Positions 50,189-61,897 are shown, counted from the stretch's first letter. The stretch is 64,000 nucleotides of DNA from Pararobbsia silviterrae (GCF_003628125.1 NZ_RBZU01000003.1:62001-126000); one strand, 5' to 3'. The notes: a model not told the origin generated them from the letters alone. Translations and numbers: made by a program.

Positions 50189-51418
50189 TTACGCGCCTGC
50201 GCGACCCGTTGCAGGAACGCGAACCGGGTCGACGCCGAGCGAATCGGACGCGACGGCTTCGCGTGAAGAAGGCGGCACGGCGTCCGCGGCTTCGCCTGGC
50301 GCCGCGTCGCCCTGAGGCGTCGCCCGTTTGTCTGCGTCGCCGCGCGCGCCATCGGGTGCGCCGTGGATCAGCGCGACATGGCGTTCGCTCAACGGCTTGT
50401 CAGGCGGCGCGGCGCGCGTCGCAACGGCGCGCTCGCCTTTGTCGCTCGCGAATCGGTCCGCGCGCTCGGCGGGAAGCTTATCGGCAGACTTCTCGGTCGT
50501 GCGTTCACCGACGGGCTTCGGCGCCGCCGGCCGATCCGACGGCTTGTCCGCGGCAGTCCGTTCGACAGCCTTGTCAGCGCCCCTGTCGGTCGGTTTATCC
50601 AGTTTTTCGCCACGATCGGCGCGCGGCGGCCGATTCGCCGGTGGCGCGCGCAGATCGAGCGCCTGCTGGATGCCGCGCTCCTCCTCGGCGAGCTTCGCGG
50701 CGGCGCGCGCGCTCTTCGAGCGTTTGGCCTTGGTCGTCAGCGTCGGCGCGAGCGTCTGCAGTTCGTCGAGCGCCTTCTTCGCGGCGGCTTGCTCGGCCGC
50801 GCGCCGGCTCGCGCCCGATCCGAACACCTTGATCTCGAGCTTCGCGACCGAGCATTCGACTTCGAATTGCTGGTTATGCGCGGCGCCATGCGTCGCGATG
50901 ACGGTGTACTGCGGCAACGCGATCTTGTGCCCCTGCAAATGCTCCTGCAGCAGCGTTTTCGCATCCTTGCCGAGCGTACGCGGGTCGATATGGTCGAGGA
51001 TCGGCGTATACAGCCGACGAATCACGGTCTGCGCGGCTTCGAAACCCGCATCGAGAAAGACCGCGCCGAAAATCGCTTCGAGCGTATCCGCCAGAATCGA
51101 CGGACGGCGGAAACCGCCGCTCTTGAGCTCGCCCTCGCCGAGCCGCAGAAATTCGGCGATGCCGAGGCCCTGAGCCAGCTCGTAGAGCGACTGCTGTTTG
51201 ACCAGATTCGCGCGCACGCGCGACAGATCGCCTTCGTCCAGCTTCGCGAAACGCTCGAACAGCAACGACGCCACCACGCAATTCAAAACGGAGTCGCCAA
51301 GAAACTCGAGCCGTTCGTTATGCGTGGCGCTGTGGCTGCGATGGGTCATCGCCTGGCGCAACAATTCCGCATTGCGGAATTCGTAGCGCAACCGGCTTTC
51401 CAGTTGGGACGGAGGCAT
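50189..51418 (-). CDS. rnc: RNase III with long disordered C-terminal tail
   Basis: Double-strand-specific endoribonuclease processing rRNA precursors and structured mRNAs. Residues 1-150 form the RIII domain with signature [13 protein letters not shown] (34-46) and the second acidic motif [15 protein letters not shown]; about 155-222 is a double-stranded RNA-binding domain. The remaining 185 residues are charged and low in complexity, with recurring DKP/DRP-type segments, making 409 residues against 226 in E. coli. Related Burkholderia proteins also have tails, whose role is unknown. Confidence 0.96.
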   Translation of the reverse strand: MPPSQLESRLRYEFRNAELLRQAMTHRSHSATHNERLEFLGDSVLNCVVASLLFERFAKLDEGDLSRVRANLVKQQSLYELAQGLGIAEFLRLGEGELKSGGFRRPSILADTLEAIFGAVFLDAGFEAAQTVIRRLYTPILDHIDPRTLGKDAKTLLQEHLQGHKIALPQYTVIATHGAAHNQQFEVECSVAKLEIKVFGSGASRRAAEQAAAKKALDELQTLAPTLTTKAKRSKSARAAAKLAEEERGIQQALDLRAPPANRPPRADRGEKLDKPTDRGADKAVERTAADKPSDRPAAPKPVGERTTEKSADKLPAERADRFASDKGERAVATRAAPPDKPLSERHVALIHGAPDGARGDADKRATPQGDAAPGEAADAVPPSSREAVASDSLGVDPVRVPATGRAGA

Positions 51419-51508
51419 GGGCCAAGTATAACCCGCTCGCCGAAGCGGACGGAAAACGGCGGAAAGGCCGTCGCGCGGGGCACTGCGCGACGGCGAGCAA
51501 GCGTGAAA

Positions 51509-52408
51509 TTATTGGAACGTGCCGATTCGCTTGAGGTTCGCGAAATTGAGCCAGATGAAAAACGCGCGCCCGACGATGTTCTTGTCCGGGACGAATCCCC
51601 AATAGCGGCTGTCTTCGCTGTTGTCGCGGTTGTCGCCCATCATGAAGTAATGACCGGGCGGCACCTTGCAGACCACGCCCTCGGCGTTGTACGTGCAGTT
51701 CTCGCGAAACGGAAAGTCCGACGCGCCCATGACGAACGGCGGCACTTGCGCGTTGTTCAGGATGTCGTGCGTCTTCGGTCCGAGCACTTCCGAGAACTTC
51801 TTGTTGTACGAAGGCGGATCGCGCTCGTCGTCGAGAAACTCGCCGTCGGGCGTTTCGGGAACCGGTTGACCGTTGATCGTCAGGCGCTTGTTCTGATACG
51901 CCACGGTGTCGCCGGGCACGCCGACCACGCGCTTGATGAAGTCGACCGACTCATCCTTCGGGAAACGAAAGACCATGACGTCACCGCGCTGGGGATCGCC
52001 GATCGGGATGATCTTCTTGTCGATGATCGGCAGACGGATGCCGTAGTCGAATTTGTTGACGAGGATGAAGTCGCCGACATAGAGCGTCGGCAACATCGAA
52101 CCCGACGGAATCTTGAACGGTTCGACGACGAACGAGCGCAGCACGAACACGAGCAGGATTACGGGGAAGAAGCTCGCCGTGTACTCGAGCCACCAGGGCT
52201 GGCGCAGCGCATCGTCGCGCAGCTTCGCGCGCGTCGCTTCGGGACGCTCATCGGCGAAGCGCTCCCCCATCTTCTGTTGCTGCCGGTCGAATTCCGCGAC
52301 TGCCGACTCTGCTTTCCTGCGGCGGCCCGGCTCGAACACCAGCTTGTCCGCCACCCACGCGATACCGGTCAACACGACCAGCACAAAAAGTATCAGCGCA
52401 AAATTCAT
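51509..52408 (-). CDS. lepB: LepB, signal peptidase I
   Basis: Removes signal peptides from exported proteins at the periplasmic face of the inner membrane. In 299 residues: an N-terminal transmembrane helix (MNFALILFVLVVLTGIAWVA), a second near YTASFFPVILLVFVLRSFV, the nucleophile motif IPSGSMLPTLYVGD, the catalytic-Lys segment FIKRVVGVPGD, and box E GHYFMMGDNRDNSEDSRYWG. It lies 16 bases after lepA, as in E. coli lepA-lepB. Confidence 0.98.
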   Translation of the reverse strand: MNFALILFVLVVLTGIAWVADKLVFEPGRRRKAESAVAEFDRQQQKMGERFADERPEATRAKLRDDALRQPWWLEYTASFFPVILLVFVLRSFVVEPFKIPSGSMLPTLYVGDFILVNKFDYGIRLPIIDKKIIPIGDPQRGDVMVFRFPKDESVDFIKRVVGVPGDTVAYQNKRLTINGQPVPETPDGEFLDDERDPPSYNKKFSEVLGPKTHDILNNAQVPPFVMGASDFPFRENCTYNAEGVVCKVPPGHYFMMGDNRDNSEDSRYWGFVPDKNIVGRAFFIWLNFANLKRIGTFQ

Positions 52409-52424
52409 AAAATCGGTCCTGTCC

Positions 52425-54221
<1,797 letters not shown>

Positions 54222-54299
54222 TCAGGCGGGTACACAAAAAAGGCGCGCTCTTGAAAATGCCGAGCACGCCTTCAGGAAGAGGGTTGAGCACCCGGTATT

Positions 54300-54599
54300 T
54301 TAGCCGAAATCGGGCCGCCGCTGCCCGACTTCGGCGTCGGCGGCCGCGTCGGGGACGCGCGCGCGATACGCATCGAGCTCGGCGACCACGCGATCGGCGT
54401 CAAGGTGGTAGTGGCAGAGTTCGATCTCCCCCGCGAACAGCACGGGCACACGCTCGCCGTGCGCGGCCTCGAGCGCCGGATCGCTATCGACGTCGATGAC
54501 GTCGACCGGCACGCCGAACCGCGCGGCGATCGGCGCCAGCCCCGCGAGCAAATCGTCGCAGAGGTGGCACCACGACCGGCTCAAGACCGTGAGCCGCAC
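54300..54599 (-). CDS. Glutaredoxin-like (DUF836) thiol protein
   Basis: A 99-residue thioredoxin-fold protein with the redox motif SWCHLCDDL (CxxC) near the N-terminus and VPVLFAGEIELCHYHLD with the cis-Pro near the C-terminal half. The start is a GTG at 54599 that overlaps the mucD stop by one base (TAGTG), so translation is coupled. Its place between mucD and lepA is common in Burkholderiaceae. A role in thiol redox is likely, but the partner is unknown. Confidence 0.9.
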   Translation of the reverse strand: MRLTVLSRSWCHLCDDLLAGLAPIAARFGVPVDVIDVDSDPALEAAHGERVPVLFAGEIELCHYHLDADRVVAELDAYRARVPDAAADAEVGQRRPDFG

Positions 54600-56164
54600 T
54601 ATTTCTGCGCGCGCGGCTTGACCGGCACGTACTGCGACGTATCGCCGCGCCGCACGAGCACGGCGACCGCCTTCGACGCGTCGAGCGACTTGACGACCGA
54701 TTCGAACTGCCGTGCGCTTGTGATATCCGTCTCGCCGACGCGCTGGATCACGTCGCCCTTCTGGATGCCCGCGCGGGCCGCGGGGCCGTCGGCGACCTCG
54801 ACCTCGACGCCGCCCTTGAGCTTGAGCGACTTCTGATCGTCGGCCGACAGGTCGCGCGCCGCGATACCGAGCGCATCCGTGGCCGGGGCCTTCGGCTCGG
54901 GCTTCGATTGCGTGTCGTCGTGCGCGGGCTTGTCGGGCTGCATTTCGGCGACGACGACCGTCAGATCGTGCGTCTGCCCCTTGCGCCAGACCGTCAGCGA
55001 CGCACGCGTGCCGGGCTTCGTATCGCCGACCATGCGCGGCAGATCGGTCGCGACCTCGACAGGCTTGCCGTTGAACTTGAGGATGATGTCGCCGGCCTGC
55101 ACGCCGGCCTTGTCGGCCGGACCGCCCGGATCGACGCTGCCGACCATCGCACCCGCCGCGCGCGGCAAGCCGAGCGAGTCCGCGACATCCTTCGTGACCT
55201 CGCCGATCGCGACCGCGATCCGGCCGCGCGTGACTTTGCCCGTCGCGCGCAATTGATCGCCGACGCGCATCGCCTCGTCGATCGGAATCGCGAACGAGAT
55301 CCCCATGAAGCCGCCCGTGCGGCTGTAGATCTGCGAATTGATCCCGATGACCTCGCCCTGCATATTGATCAGCGGACCGCCCGAATTGCCGGGATTGACC
55401 GCGACGTCGGTCTGGATGAACGGCAGATAATCGCCCGTATCGCGGCTCTTCGAGCTGACGATGCCGGCCGTGACCGTATTGTCGAGCCCGAACGGCGAGC
55501 CGATCGCGACAACCCATTCGCCGACGCGCACCTTGTTCGAATCGCCGATCGTGACCGCGGGCAGGCCCGTTGCGTTGACCTTGACGATCGCGACGTCGGT
55601 CCGTTCGTCGAAGCCGATCAGCTTGGCCTTGAATTCGCGCTTGTCGGTCAGCGTCACGTAGATCGTGTCCGCATCGTCGACGACGTGCGCGTTGGTCATC
55701 ACGAAACCGTCCTGCGTCAGGATGAAGCCCGAGGCGACGCCGCTATCCTGTTCGCCATCGCCGCCGTCGCCCTGATCGGCGTCCGGACCGTCCGAGTCGC
55801 CATTGTCATGCGGATTGTCGGGCTGCGCCTTGCCGCTGCCGCCGCTGCCACTGCCTCCGCCGTTGCCGCCGCTCCCGCCATTCCCACCGTTGCCGCCCGG
55901 CGAATTCGGCATCGGGATGCCGAAGAAACGACGGAAGAATTCGGACATATCGCCGTTGTCCATGCCCGGCGGCAAGGCGTTCGAGCTCGACCGGACCTTC
56001 GCGGTCGTTCGAATATTGACGACCGACGGCCCGACCTTGTCCACGAGGTCGGTGAAATCCGGCAGATTGGCGGCCGGCATCGCATGAGCGGCCGGCGCGA
56101 TCACAGACATGCACAAGGTCGCCGCAACCGCGACGAATACAGCGCGCACCGATTGGAAGGTCAT
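54599..56164 (-). CDS. mucD: MucD/DegQ-type periplasmic serine protease
   Basis: HtrA-family protease-chaperone for misfolded envelope proteins. In 521 residues: a signal peptide ending near AHA, a trypsin-like domain with the catalytic His in VMTNAHVVDDAD, Asp in ERTDVAIVKVNATG and Ser in VNPGNSGGPLIN, then two PDZ domains (about 310-400 and 430-510). A Gly/Asn/Ser/Asp-rich segment of about 50 residues interrupts the region before the His motif, in the regulatory-loop area. It is downstream of rseB in the sigma-E cluster, so sigma-E control is expected. Confidence 0.96.
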   Translation of the reverse strand: MTFQSVRAVFVAVAATLCMSVIAPAAHAMPAANLPDFTDLVDKVGPSVVNIRTTAKVRSSSNALPPGMDNGDMSEFFRRFFGIPMPNSPGGNGGNGGSGGNGGGSGSGGSGKAQPDNPHDNGDSDGPDADQGDGGDGEQDSGVASGFILTQDGFVMTNAHVVDDADTIYVTLTDKREFKAKLIGFDERTDVAIVKVNATGLPAVTIGDSNKVRVGEWVVAIGSPFGLDNTVTAGIVSSKSRDTGDYLPFIQTDVAVNPGNSGGPLINMQGEVIGINSQIYSRTGGFMGISFAIPIDEAMRVGDQLRATGKVTRGRIAVAIGEVTKDVADSLGLPRAAGAMVGSVDPGGPADKAGVQAGDIILKFNGKPVEVATDLPRMVGDTKPGTRASLTVWRKGQTHDLTVVVAEMQPDKPAHDDTQSKPEPKAPATDALGIAARDLSADDQKSLKLKGGVEVEVADGPAARAGIQKGDVIQRVGETDITSARQFESVVKSLDASKAVAVLVRRGDTSQYVPVKPRAQK

Positions 56165-56346
56165 GGAGAAGGGCTCTGGTCGCCGATTGAACTGAACGGT
56201 GTCTATTCTATGGCAGTTACGACGCGGCGCAACGGGACACCGGGCATCGAACCCGCCTCGTCGATCACGTTTGAAGACTGCCGATGCGCTCAGGCAGCGT
56301 CGTCGCAGACGCTTGCACAGACGCGCTCCGGCCCGGTGCGGTCGCG

Positions 56347-57441
56347 CTACTTCGCAGGCTTGTACGCAATCGCCGAAGCGAATTGCTCGAGCGTCGGCTG
56401 AGGCACTTCACCGACCACGGTCACCCAGAAGTCCCCCGATTTGCGCACGAGAATATGCGTCGCGCCGCTGCTAGCGATACCTTCCTTGCGGTCGCTCTTG
56501 CCCACGGGCTCGACGAATACCGATACGGCCGACAGCCCGTCGCTATAGACCGCCTGATCGACTTGAACGGGCGGATCGCCGGGTTCGCGCGCGGCCATCG
56601 GGCGCCGAATTTCGCGAATCGCATGGAAGCCCGCGACGACGGGCGGCACGCGCCAGCCCTCGGCGGCCATATCGACCGTGTCGATCGGCGGATGCACGAC
56701 ACTCCAGCCGCTCGTCTCGCGAATGCCGCTCGCGACGATCCGGTGGTCGTAAGGAACGGTAAACGTGATTTGCGAAAACGCGATCTGCTCGAGCACCTGA
56801 TGCTTGTCGTCGAGCGTCTGGGCACGCAGCAGCAGGCCCGTCTTCTTGTCGAACCATAGCCGGAACGCGAAGCGATAGCTATCCTTCGGTTCGAGCGCGA
56901 TGACTTGTGTCGCATAGCCGGCGATCCGATCGTCGCCGACCGGCCGCACGTCATAGACGTCGAGCAATTGCGTCGGATCGCCCGCGAGCAGCGCCGGAAA
57001 CGTGTACTTGTTCGAGCGGCGATCGACGATGACAAGCTTGCGATCGGGCACGAAGGTCCAGACGTCGTCATTCTTGCGCAGCGTGCGCGTCGGACGCCCG
57101 TCGAGCCCTTCGACCTGTTCGTACTCGTTGCCGTAGTCGAGATAGTGAACGATCTTCGACGACTGGAAGCTGCCACCGCGTTGATACGTGAACGTGCCTT
57201 CGTACGTTTCCTGGCGCGCGGCGCGATCGATGCGCGCAAGCCAGCTCTCGGCGTCGCCACGGGCCGCGACGGGCTCGGACATGACGCCCGAGGCGCCCGA
57301 CGCTGCCGACGACGACGCATCGGCCGCATATGCGCCGTGCACGCCGCTCAACGCGAGCAGCCCTGCCGTTAATACGGAAACGGCCGCTATGCGCAGCCGC
57401 TTGATCCCGAATACCGCAACCCCGTGGCGACCCCGCATCAA
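56347..57441 (-). CDS. rseB: RseB/MucB, periplasmic regulator of sigma-E
   Basis: Binds the periplasmic part of RseA and protects it from DegS cleavage until lipoprotein or LPS signals bind. The 364-residue protein has a signal peptide (AAVSVLTAGLLALSGVHGAYA region, cited here in part), a LolA-like large domain (RQETYEGTFTYQRGG, FRLWFDKKTGLLLRAQTLD) and a smaller C-terminal domain (SVFVEPVG, ILVRKSGDFWVTVVGEVP). Its ATG at 57441 overlaps the rseA stop as ATGA; a second in-frame ATG follows directly. Confidence 0.95.
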   Translation of the reverse strand: MMRGRHGVAVFGIKRLRIAAVSVLTAGLLALSGVHGAYAADASSSAASGASGVMSEPVAARGDAESWLARIDRAARQETYEGTFTYQRGGSFQSSKIVHYLDYGNEYEQVEGLDGRPTRTLRKNDDVWTFVPDRKLVIVDRRSNKYTFPALLAGDPTQLLDVYDVRPVGDDRIAGYATQVIALEPKDSYRFAFRLWFDKKTGLLLRAQTLDDKHQVLEQIAFSQITFTVPYDHRIVASGIRETSGWSVVHPPIDTVDMAAEGWRVPPVVAGFHAIREIRRPMAAREPGDPPVQVDQAVYSDGLSAVSVFVEPVGKSDRKEGIASSGATHILVRKSGDFWVTVVGEVPQPTLEQFASAIAYKPAK

Positions 57442-58130
57442 TTCGCGCCCGTCGAATAGAGTGCCGAGCGTACGTACGGCGCACCGTTGTCACCCGGATG
57501 GGACGCAAATTCCATGTGCGCTTCGAGATATTGATCGAGCGCCGCGTCGCGGATCACGTTCGGTTGGGCCGCACTCGGTTGGGCCGACACGCTCGGCGCG
57601 GGACTCATAGCGACCGACACCTGGCGAACGTCGGGCGCTGTCACCGTCGCGGCGCTCAGCGCCGCCGGCGAGAGCCCCGCGGCGGACGGATTGCCGAGAT
57701 GCTGAAGCTGCGGCAGGACGACCCAGCTCAGCACGGCGGCCGCGGCGGCAATCGCGAAGGCCGGCGCGACACGGCGTCGCGCACCGAAGGTCGCCACACC
57801 GTTCGCGGCCGCGGGTTCCGCGGCACCGGCCCCATGCGCCGCGTCGGGCTGCGAGGGCCGCGCGTGCGGCGCCGGCGCGAGCAGATGCGGTTCGTCGGCG
57901 AGGCGCGCCGAGAAACGCGCCATGAAACCATCGGTTTCGGCCGCCCCGTGTGCGAGATCATCGGAACGCAGCACGTCGCCGACCAGGTGGTAAGCCGACC
58001 ACGTCGCGCGATCGTCCGCGTCGAGTTCGAACATAAATTGGTCGACGTCGCCGAGCGACTGATTATCGACAAGCGCGGAAACGCGTTCCGCGCGGGAATC
58101 GGCTTGCGTGTGCGACGAGACGGACCCCAT
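57438..58130 (-). CDS. rseA: RseA/MucA, anti-sigma-E factor
   Basis: Inner-membrane anti-sigma factor holding RpoE inactive. Residues 1-90 are the cytoplasmic domain (RVSALVDNQSLGDVDQFMFE, WSAYHLVGDVLRSDDL), one transmembrane segment lies around FAIAAAAAVLSWVVLPQL, and the periplasmic tail includes LDQYLEAHMEFASH, a segment also seen in MucA-like proteins. Three upstream in-frame ATGs exist; 58130 is chosen because GGGGA stands six bases before it. It overlaps rseB by four bases and follows rpoE by about 100. Confidence 0.94.
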   Translation of the reverse strand: MGSVSSHTQADSRAERVSALVDNQSLGDVDQFMFELDADDRATWSAYHLVGDVLRSDDLAHGAAETDGFMARFSARLADEPHLLAPAPHARPSQPDAAHGAGAAEPAAANGVATFGARRRVAPAFAIAAAAAVLSWVVLPQLQHLGNPSAAGLSPAALSAATVTAPDVRQVSVAMSPAPSVSAQPSAAQPNVIRDAALDQYLEAHMEFASHPGDNGAPYVRSALYSTGAN

Positions 58131-58232
58131 GCTGTTCCCCATCATGAAAACTACCCTGTTACTTACGCGTGTCACTGACCACGATCATTGTCCGGTTCGG
58201 TGTCCCGTTACCGGATCCTGTTTGCCGGATCG

Positions 58233-58832
58233 CTACCACCGCCGGCCTTCCGGGGTGTCGAGCAAGGGGCGCAACTTCGTCGCGATCGCTTCCCGTGCAC
58301 GAAAAATGCGGGAGCGCACGGTCCCGATCGGGCATCCCATGACTTCCGCGATTTCCTCATAGCTGAGCCCTTCGATCTCGCGCAACGTGATCGCCGTGCG
58401 CAATTCCTCGGGCAGCGTCGCCATCGCCCCGTTGACCGTTTCGGCGATCTGCTTGCTCATCAACATCGATTCCGGCGTGTTGATATCCCTTAGTTGATCC
58501 GCCTCAGCAAAAGTTTCAGCTTCTTCCGCATCGGCTTCAGTCGAAGTCGGCGCGCGCCGACCTTGGGTTGCAAGGTAGTTCTTCGCCGTATTGACAGCGA
58601 TCCGGTACAACCAGGTGTAAAACGCGGACTCGCCACGAAACTGCGGCAACGCACGATAGGCCTTGATGAAGGCGTCTTGGGCGACATCTTCCACCTCGGC
58701 CGGATCACGGACAAGGCGGGAGATCAGGCGGATGATTTTCCGTTGATATTTTGCGACAAGCAGCTCGAAGGCCGCCTTGTCGCCTTTTTGCACACGTTCG
58801 ACCAGAACCTGGTCGATTTCCTTTTCGCTCAC
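58233..58832 (-). CDS. rpoE: RpoE/AlgU, extracytoplasmic stress sigma factor
   Basis: ECF sigma factor (199 residues) for the envelope stress response. Region 2 has DKAAFELLVAKYQRKI, EDVAQDAFIKAYRALPQFRG and FYTWLYRIAVNTAKNYL; region 4 has LPEELRTAITLREIEGLSYE and EIAEVMGCPIGTVRSRIFRA. The start codon is GTG. It is first in the rpoE-rseA-rseB-mucD cluster, so its activity is set by the following genes. Autoregulation is usual, but I could not find a convincing sigma-E promoter in the short upstream gap. Confidence 0.98.
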   Translation of the reverse strand: MSEKEIDQVLVERVQKGDKAAFELLVAKYQRKIIRLISRLVRDPAEVEDVAQDAFIKAYRALPQFRGESAFYTWLYRIAVNTAKNYLATQGRRAPTSTEADAEEAETFAEADQLRDINTPESMLMSKQIAETVNGAMATLPEELRTAITLREIEGLSYEEIAEVMGCPIGTVRSRIFRAREAIATKLRPLLDTPEGRRW

Positions 58833-58907
58833 CTGTGAGTCCGCTCGCTTGAGTACTGCTGACGGGATACTCGGGCATTGTAATGTGCCCGCTTGCGCTC
58901 GCCCTCA

Positions 58908-59390
58908 TCACAGACCGCCGGTCAGCCGCGCGAGGCGCACGGCCAGCACGCGGAACGTTTCGCCGTCGAGCGCGTCGGCCGGAATCAGCCACGCACGCTC
59001 GGCGACGCGCTCAGTCACGCGACGTCGGAAGCCCGACGCGCCGATCACATCCGGCGACGCCGGCTGCACGCACAGCATGACCCAGAGACCCGCGACATGA
59101 CGCGCACCGACGAGCTGCCCCGTATCGCGGTGTCCGCCGCGCTCCGTCCAGGCGAGCGCACCGTCGGCCGCGAGCGCAAAGACGCACGGCACGCGACGCA
59201 CCGCCACGCGCGCACGCGCGACGAGCACCATCGGACCCACGAGACCCGCGACACACCCCGCTTCGCGGCCCGCGAACGTCGACGCCGCGAGATACAGCGC
59301 GAGCGCCGCGCCGGCCATGAATCCGATCGACAGCACGAAGAGACAAAACGATCTGCGTACGTCGACATGCAACTCGGCCGACGTACGCAT
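58908..59390 (-). CDS. YgfX/CptA-like small membrane protein
   Basis: A 160-residue protein with two N-terminal hydrophobic helices (about 14-36 and 45-60), then a soluble part with ALAWTERGGHRDTG and a C-terminal LIPADALDGETFRVLAVRLARL, close to the D-x-fR-LRVrLR ending of YgfX family proteins. Its position between fabF and rpoE is shared by other betaproteobacteria. In E. coli, YgfX (CptA) is described as affecting the cytoskeleton; whether that applies here is unknown. The start lacks a strong ribosome site. Confidence 0.75.
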   Translation of the reverse strand: MRTSAELHVDVRRSFCLFVLSIGFMAGAALALYLAASTFAGREAGCVAGLVGPMVLVARARVAVRRVPCVFALAADGALAWTERGGHRDTGQLVGARHVAGLWVMLCVQPASPDVIGASGFRRRVTERVAERAWLIPADALDGETFRVLAVRLARLTGGL

Positions 59391-59405
59391 TCGGTGAACC
59401 GCGCC

Positions 59406-60644
59406 TCAGACGCGTTTGAAGACGAGCGTGCCGTTAGTCCCGCCAAACCCGAAGGAGTTCGACAACGCATGCTCAATTTTCAGATCCCGCGCCGTATTCG
59501 CGCAGTAGTCGAGGTCGCACTCGGGATCCTGGTTGAAGATATTGATCGTCGGAGGCGAGACCTGGTGCTTGACGGCCAGCGCCGAAAACACCGCCTCGAT
59601 GCCGCCCGCGGCGCCGAGCAAGTGCCCCGTCATCGATTTCGTCGAGTTGACGACGGTCGACTTCGCGTGATCGCCGAGCGCGCGTTTGATCGCGACCGTT
59701 TCGGCGATGTCGCCTAGGCCCGTCGACGTGCCGTGGGCGTTCACGTAGTCGATCGCGTCGGCGTTGAGGCCCGCATCCTTGAGCGCGAGCTTCATGCAGC
59801 GATAGGCGCCGTCGCCGTCTTCGCAAGGCGCGGTCATGTGATACGCGTCCGAGCTGCGGCCGTAACCGACGAGTTCGCAGTAGATCTTCGCGCCGCGCGC
59901 CTTCGCATGTTCGTATTCCTCGATCACGAGGACGCCCGCGCCTTCGCCGAGCACGAAACCGTCGCGATCCTTGTCCCACGGACGGCTCGCGGTCGCCGGA
60001 TCGTCATTGCGTTGCGAGAGCGCGCGCGGTGCGGCGAATCCGCCGATGCCGAGCGGCGACACGGTCGACTCGGCGCCGCCCGCGATCATGACATCGGCTT
60101 CGTCGTGCTGGATCATGCGCAGCGCTTCGCCGATCGAGTGCGTGCCGGTCGTGCACGCGGTCACGATCGCGAGATTCGGGCCCTTGAAGCCGTATTTGAT
60201 CGACAAGTGGCCCGAGATCATGTTGATGATCGACGCAGGCACGAAGAACGGCGAGATCCGGCGCGGACCGCGATTCAGATATTCGCTCTGCGTCTGCTCG
60301 ATCATCGGCAGGCCGCCGATGCCCGATCCGACGATGACGCCGATACGCTCGGCATTGTCCGCGGTCACGGTCAGACCGCTGTCCTGGACCGCCTGAATCC
60401 CCGCGGCGAGGCCGTAGTGGATGAACGTATCCATGTGCCGGGCTTCCTTCGCCGGCATGTATTGCTCGACCTCGAAGCCTTTGACTTCACCGGCGAACCG
60501 GGTCGAGAAGTTCGATGCATCGAACTTGGTGATGTTGGCGATGCCGGTCTTGCCGGCGACGAGGTTTGCCCAACCGTCGGCAACCGTGTTGCCGACCGGC
60601 GAAATATGACCCAAACCTGTAACGACAACACGACGACGGCTCAC
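59406..60644 (-). CDS. fabF: FabF, 3-oxoacyl-ACP synthase II
   Basis: Elongating condensing enzyme of type II fatty-acid synthesis. The 412-residue thiolase-fold protein begins [20 protein letters not shown]. It has catalytic Cys164 in [14 protein letters not shown] and the two His in [13 protein letters not shown] and [15 protein letters not shown]. The start is GTG at 60644 with AAGGA seven bases upstream; an ATG 11 codons earlier lacks one. It is separated from acpP by a terminator-like hairpin. Confidence 0.98.
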   Translation of the reverse strand: MSRRRVVVTGLGHISPVGNTVADGWANLVAGKTGIANITKFDASNFSTRFAGEVKGFEVEQYMPAKEARHMDTFIHYGLAAGIQAVQDSGLTVTADNAERIGVIVGSGIGGLPMIEQTQSEYLNRGPRRISPFFVPASIINMISGHLSIKYGFKGPNLAIVTACTTGTHSIGEALRMIQHDEADVMIAGGAESTVSPLGIGGFAAPRALSQRNDDPATASRPWDKDRDGFVLGEGAGVLVIEEYEHAKARGAKIYCELVGYGRSSDAYHMTAPCEDGDGAYRCMKLALKDAGLNADAIDYVNAHGTSTGLGDIAETVAIKRALGDHAKSTVVNSTKSMTGHLLGAAGGIEAVFSALAVKHQVSPPTINIFNQDPECDLDYCANTARDLKIEHALSNSFGFGGTNGTLVFKRV

Positions 60645-60670
60645 GATCGTTCCTTTTTGCTCGCTTTGAT

Positions 60671-60722
60671 AAAACAAAAGCCACAGCAGCCACGGAGACG
60701 CACTCCGAAGGCCCTGTGGCCC
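60671..60722 (-). terminator. Partial terminator between acpP and fabF
   Basis: GCCACAG (60680-60686) pairs with CTGTGGC (60714-60720), with an inner CGGAG/CTCCG pair. On the minus strand the stem is followed by CTTTTGTTTT. Located 50 bases after the acpP stop and 27 before the fabF start, it would lower fabF relative to acpP if some polymerase reads through. Confidence 0.75.
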
Positions 60723-60773
60723 ATCAATTCAGCCCGTACGGCAACCCGAACGGTACGTCCGACAGAGGTAAAC

Positions 60774-61013
60774 TCAAGCCTTGACGTGAGCGCGAGCGTA
60801 GTCGATCGCTTGCTGCACCGTCGTGATCTTCTCGGCTTCCTCGTCCGGAATTTCCATGCCGAACTCGTCTTCGAGGGCCATCACGAGTTCGACCGTGTCC
60901 AGCGAGTCGGCGCCGAGATCGTTGACGAACGATGCGTCATTCTTGATTTCAGCTTCAGCCACGCCGAGTTGTTCGGCGACGATCTTCTTGACGCGCTGTT
61001 CAATATTGTCCAT
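60774..61013 (-). CDS. acpP: AcpP, acyl carrier protein
   Basis: Carries growing acyl chains on a 4'-phosphopantetheine arm attached to Ser37 in the motif [18 protein letters not shown]. The 79-residue acidic four-helix protein is the family's standard length. A strong ribosome site (GGAGGGG) precedes the ATG. It lies between fabG and fabF, and AcpS encoded at 47175-47570 activates it. Confidence 0.99.
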   Translation of the reverse strand: MDNIEQRVKKIVAEQLGVAEAEIKNDASFVNDLGADSLDTVELVMALEDEFGMEIPDEEAEKITTVQQAIDYARAHVKA

Positions 61014-61147
61014 TCACCCCTCCGGGAAATAAGTTCAGAAAAACAAGTGCGCGCATTTTAGCAGGTTTGTTCTACAAAAAAGCGCAGCGCAACCGTTCAG
61101 GAAATCGGAATCAACTTACCGCATTCGTAATCGAATGCGGGCCCGCG

Positions 61148-61897
61148 TCACGCCATGAACATGCCGCCGTTCACGTGCAGTTCGACGCCCGTGATGTAGC
61201 CGGCGTTCGGCGATGCGAGAAACGCCACCGCATGCGCGATATCGTCAGTGCTGCCGAGCCGTCCGAGCGGAATCTGCGCCTTGAGCGCGGCTTGCTGTTC
61301 GTCGGGCAGCGCCTTGGTCATATCCGTATCGATAAAGCCCGGCGCGACGCAGTTTACCGTAATGCCGCGGCTACCGATCTCGCGCGCGAGCGCACGCGTC
61401 ATGCCCGCGACGCCCGCCTTCGCGGCCGCGTAGTTGGCCTGCCCCGGATTGCCCGACGCGCCGACGATCGACGTGATGCTGATGATCCGGCCGCCGCGTG
61501 CCTTCATCATCGGACGCAGCACCGCGCGCGACAGCCGGAACACGGCGCGCAGATTCGTGTGGATGACCGCATCCCAGTCGTCATCCTTCATCCGCATCGC
61601 GAGCTGATCCTGCGTGATACCCGCGTTGTTGACGAGCACCTGGAGCCCGCCGAATTCCTTGACCACGGCATCGATCAGCGCATCGCAGGCCGCATCGTCG
61701 TTGACGTTGAGCACGACGCCGCGGCCGCTGAGACCGGCCGCCGAGAGCGCCTCCGTCAGCGCGGCCGCGCCCGATTCGCTCGTCGCCGTCCCGATGACCG
61801 TCGCCCCCTGCTGCGCAAGGGTCATCGCAATCGCGCGGCCGATGCCACGCGAAGCGCCCGTTACGAGCGCCACATGTTTGTCGAGAGTCTTGTCCAT
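61148..61897 (-). CDS. fabG: FabG, 3-oxoacyl-ACP reductase
   Basis: NADPH-dependent reductase of the elongation cycle (249 residues, short-chain dehydrogenase family). It has cofactor motif VTGASRGIGRAIA, NNAGITQDQL, the catalytic Ser in ISITSIVGASGNPGQ, the YxxxK in ANYAAAKAG, and PGFIDTDMT. ATG 61897 gives the family N-terminus; 24 upstream codons of open frame lie in the fabD-fabG gap and are unrelated. Confidence 0.98.
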   Translation of the reverse strand: MDKTLDKHVALVTGASRGIGRAIAMTLAQQGATVIGTATSESGAAALTEALSAAGLSGRGVVLNVNDDAACDALIDAVVKEFGGLQVLVNNAGITQDQLAMRMKDDDWDAVIHTNLRAVFRLSRAVLRPMMKARGGRIISITSIVGASGNPGQANYAAAKAGVAGMTRALAREIGSRGITVNCVAPGFIDTDMTKALPDEQQAALKAQIPLGRLGSTDDIAHAVAFLASPNAGYITGVELHVNGGMFMA

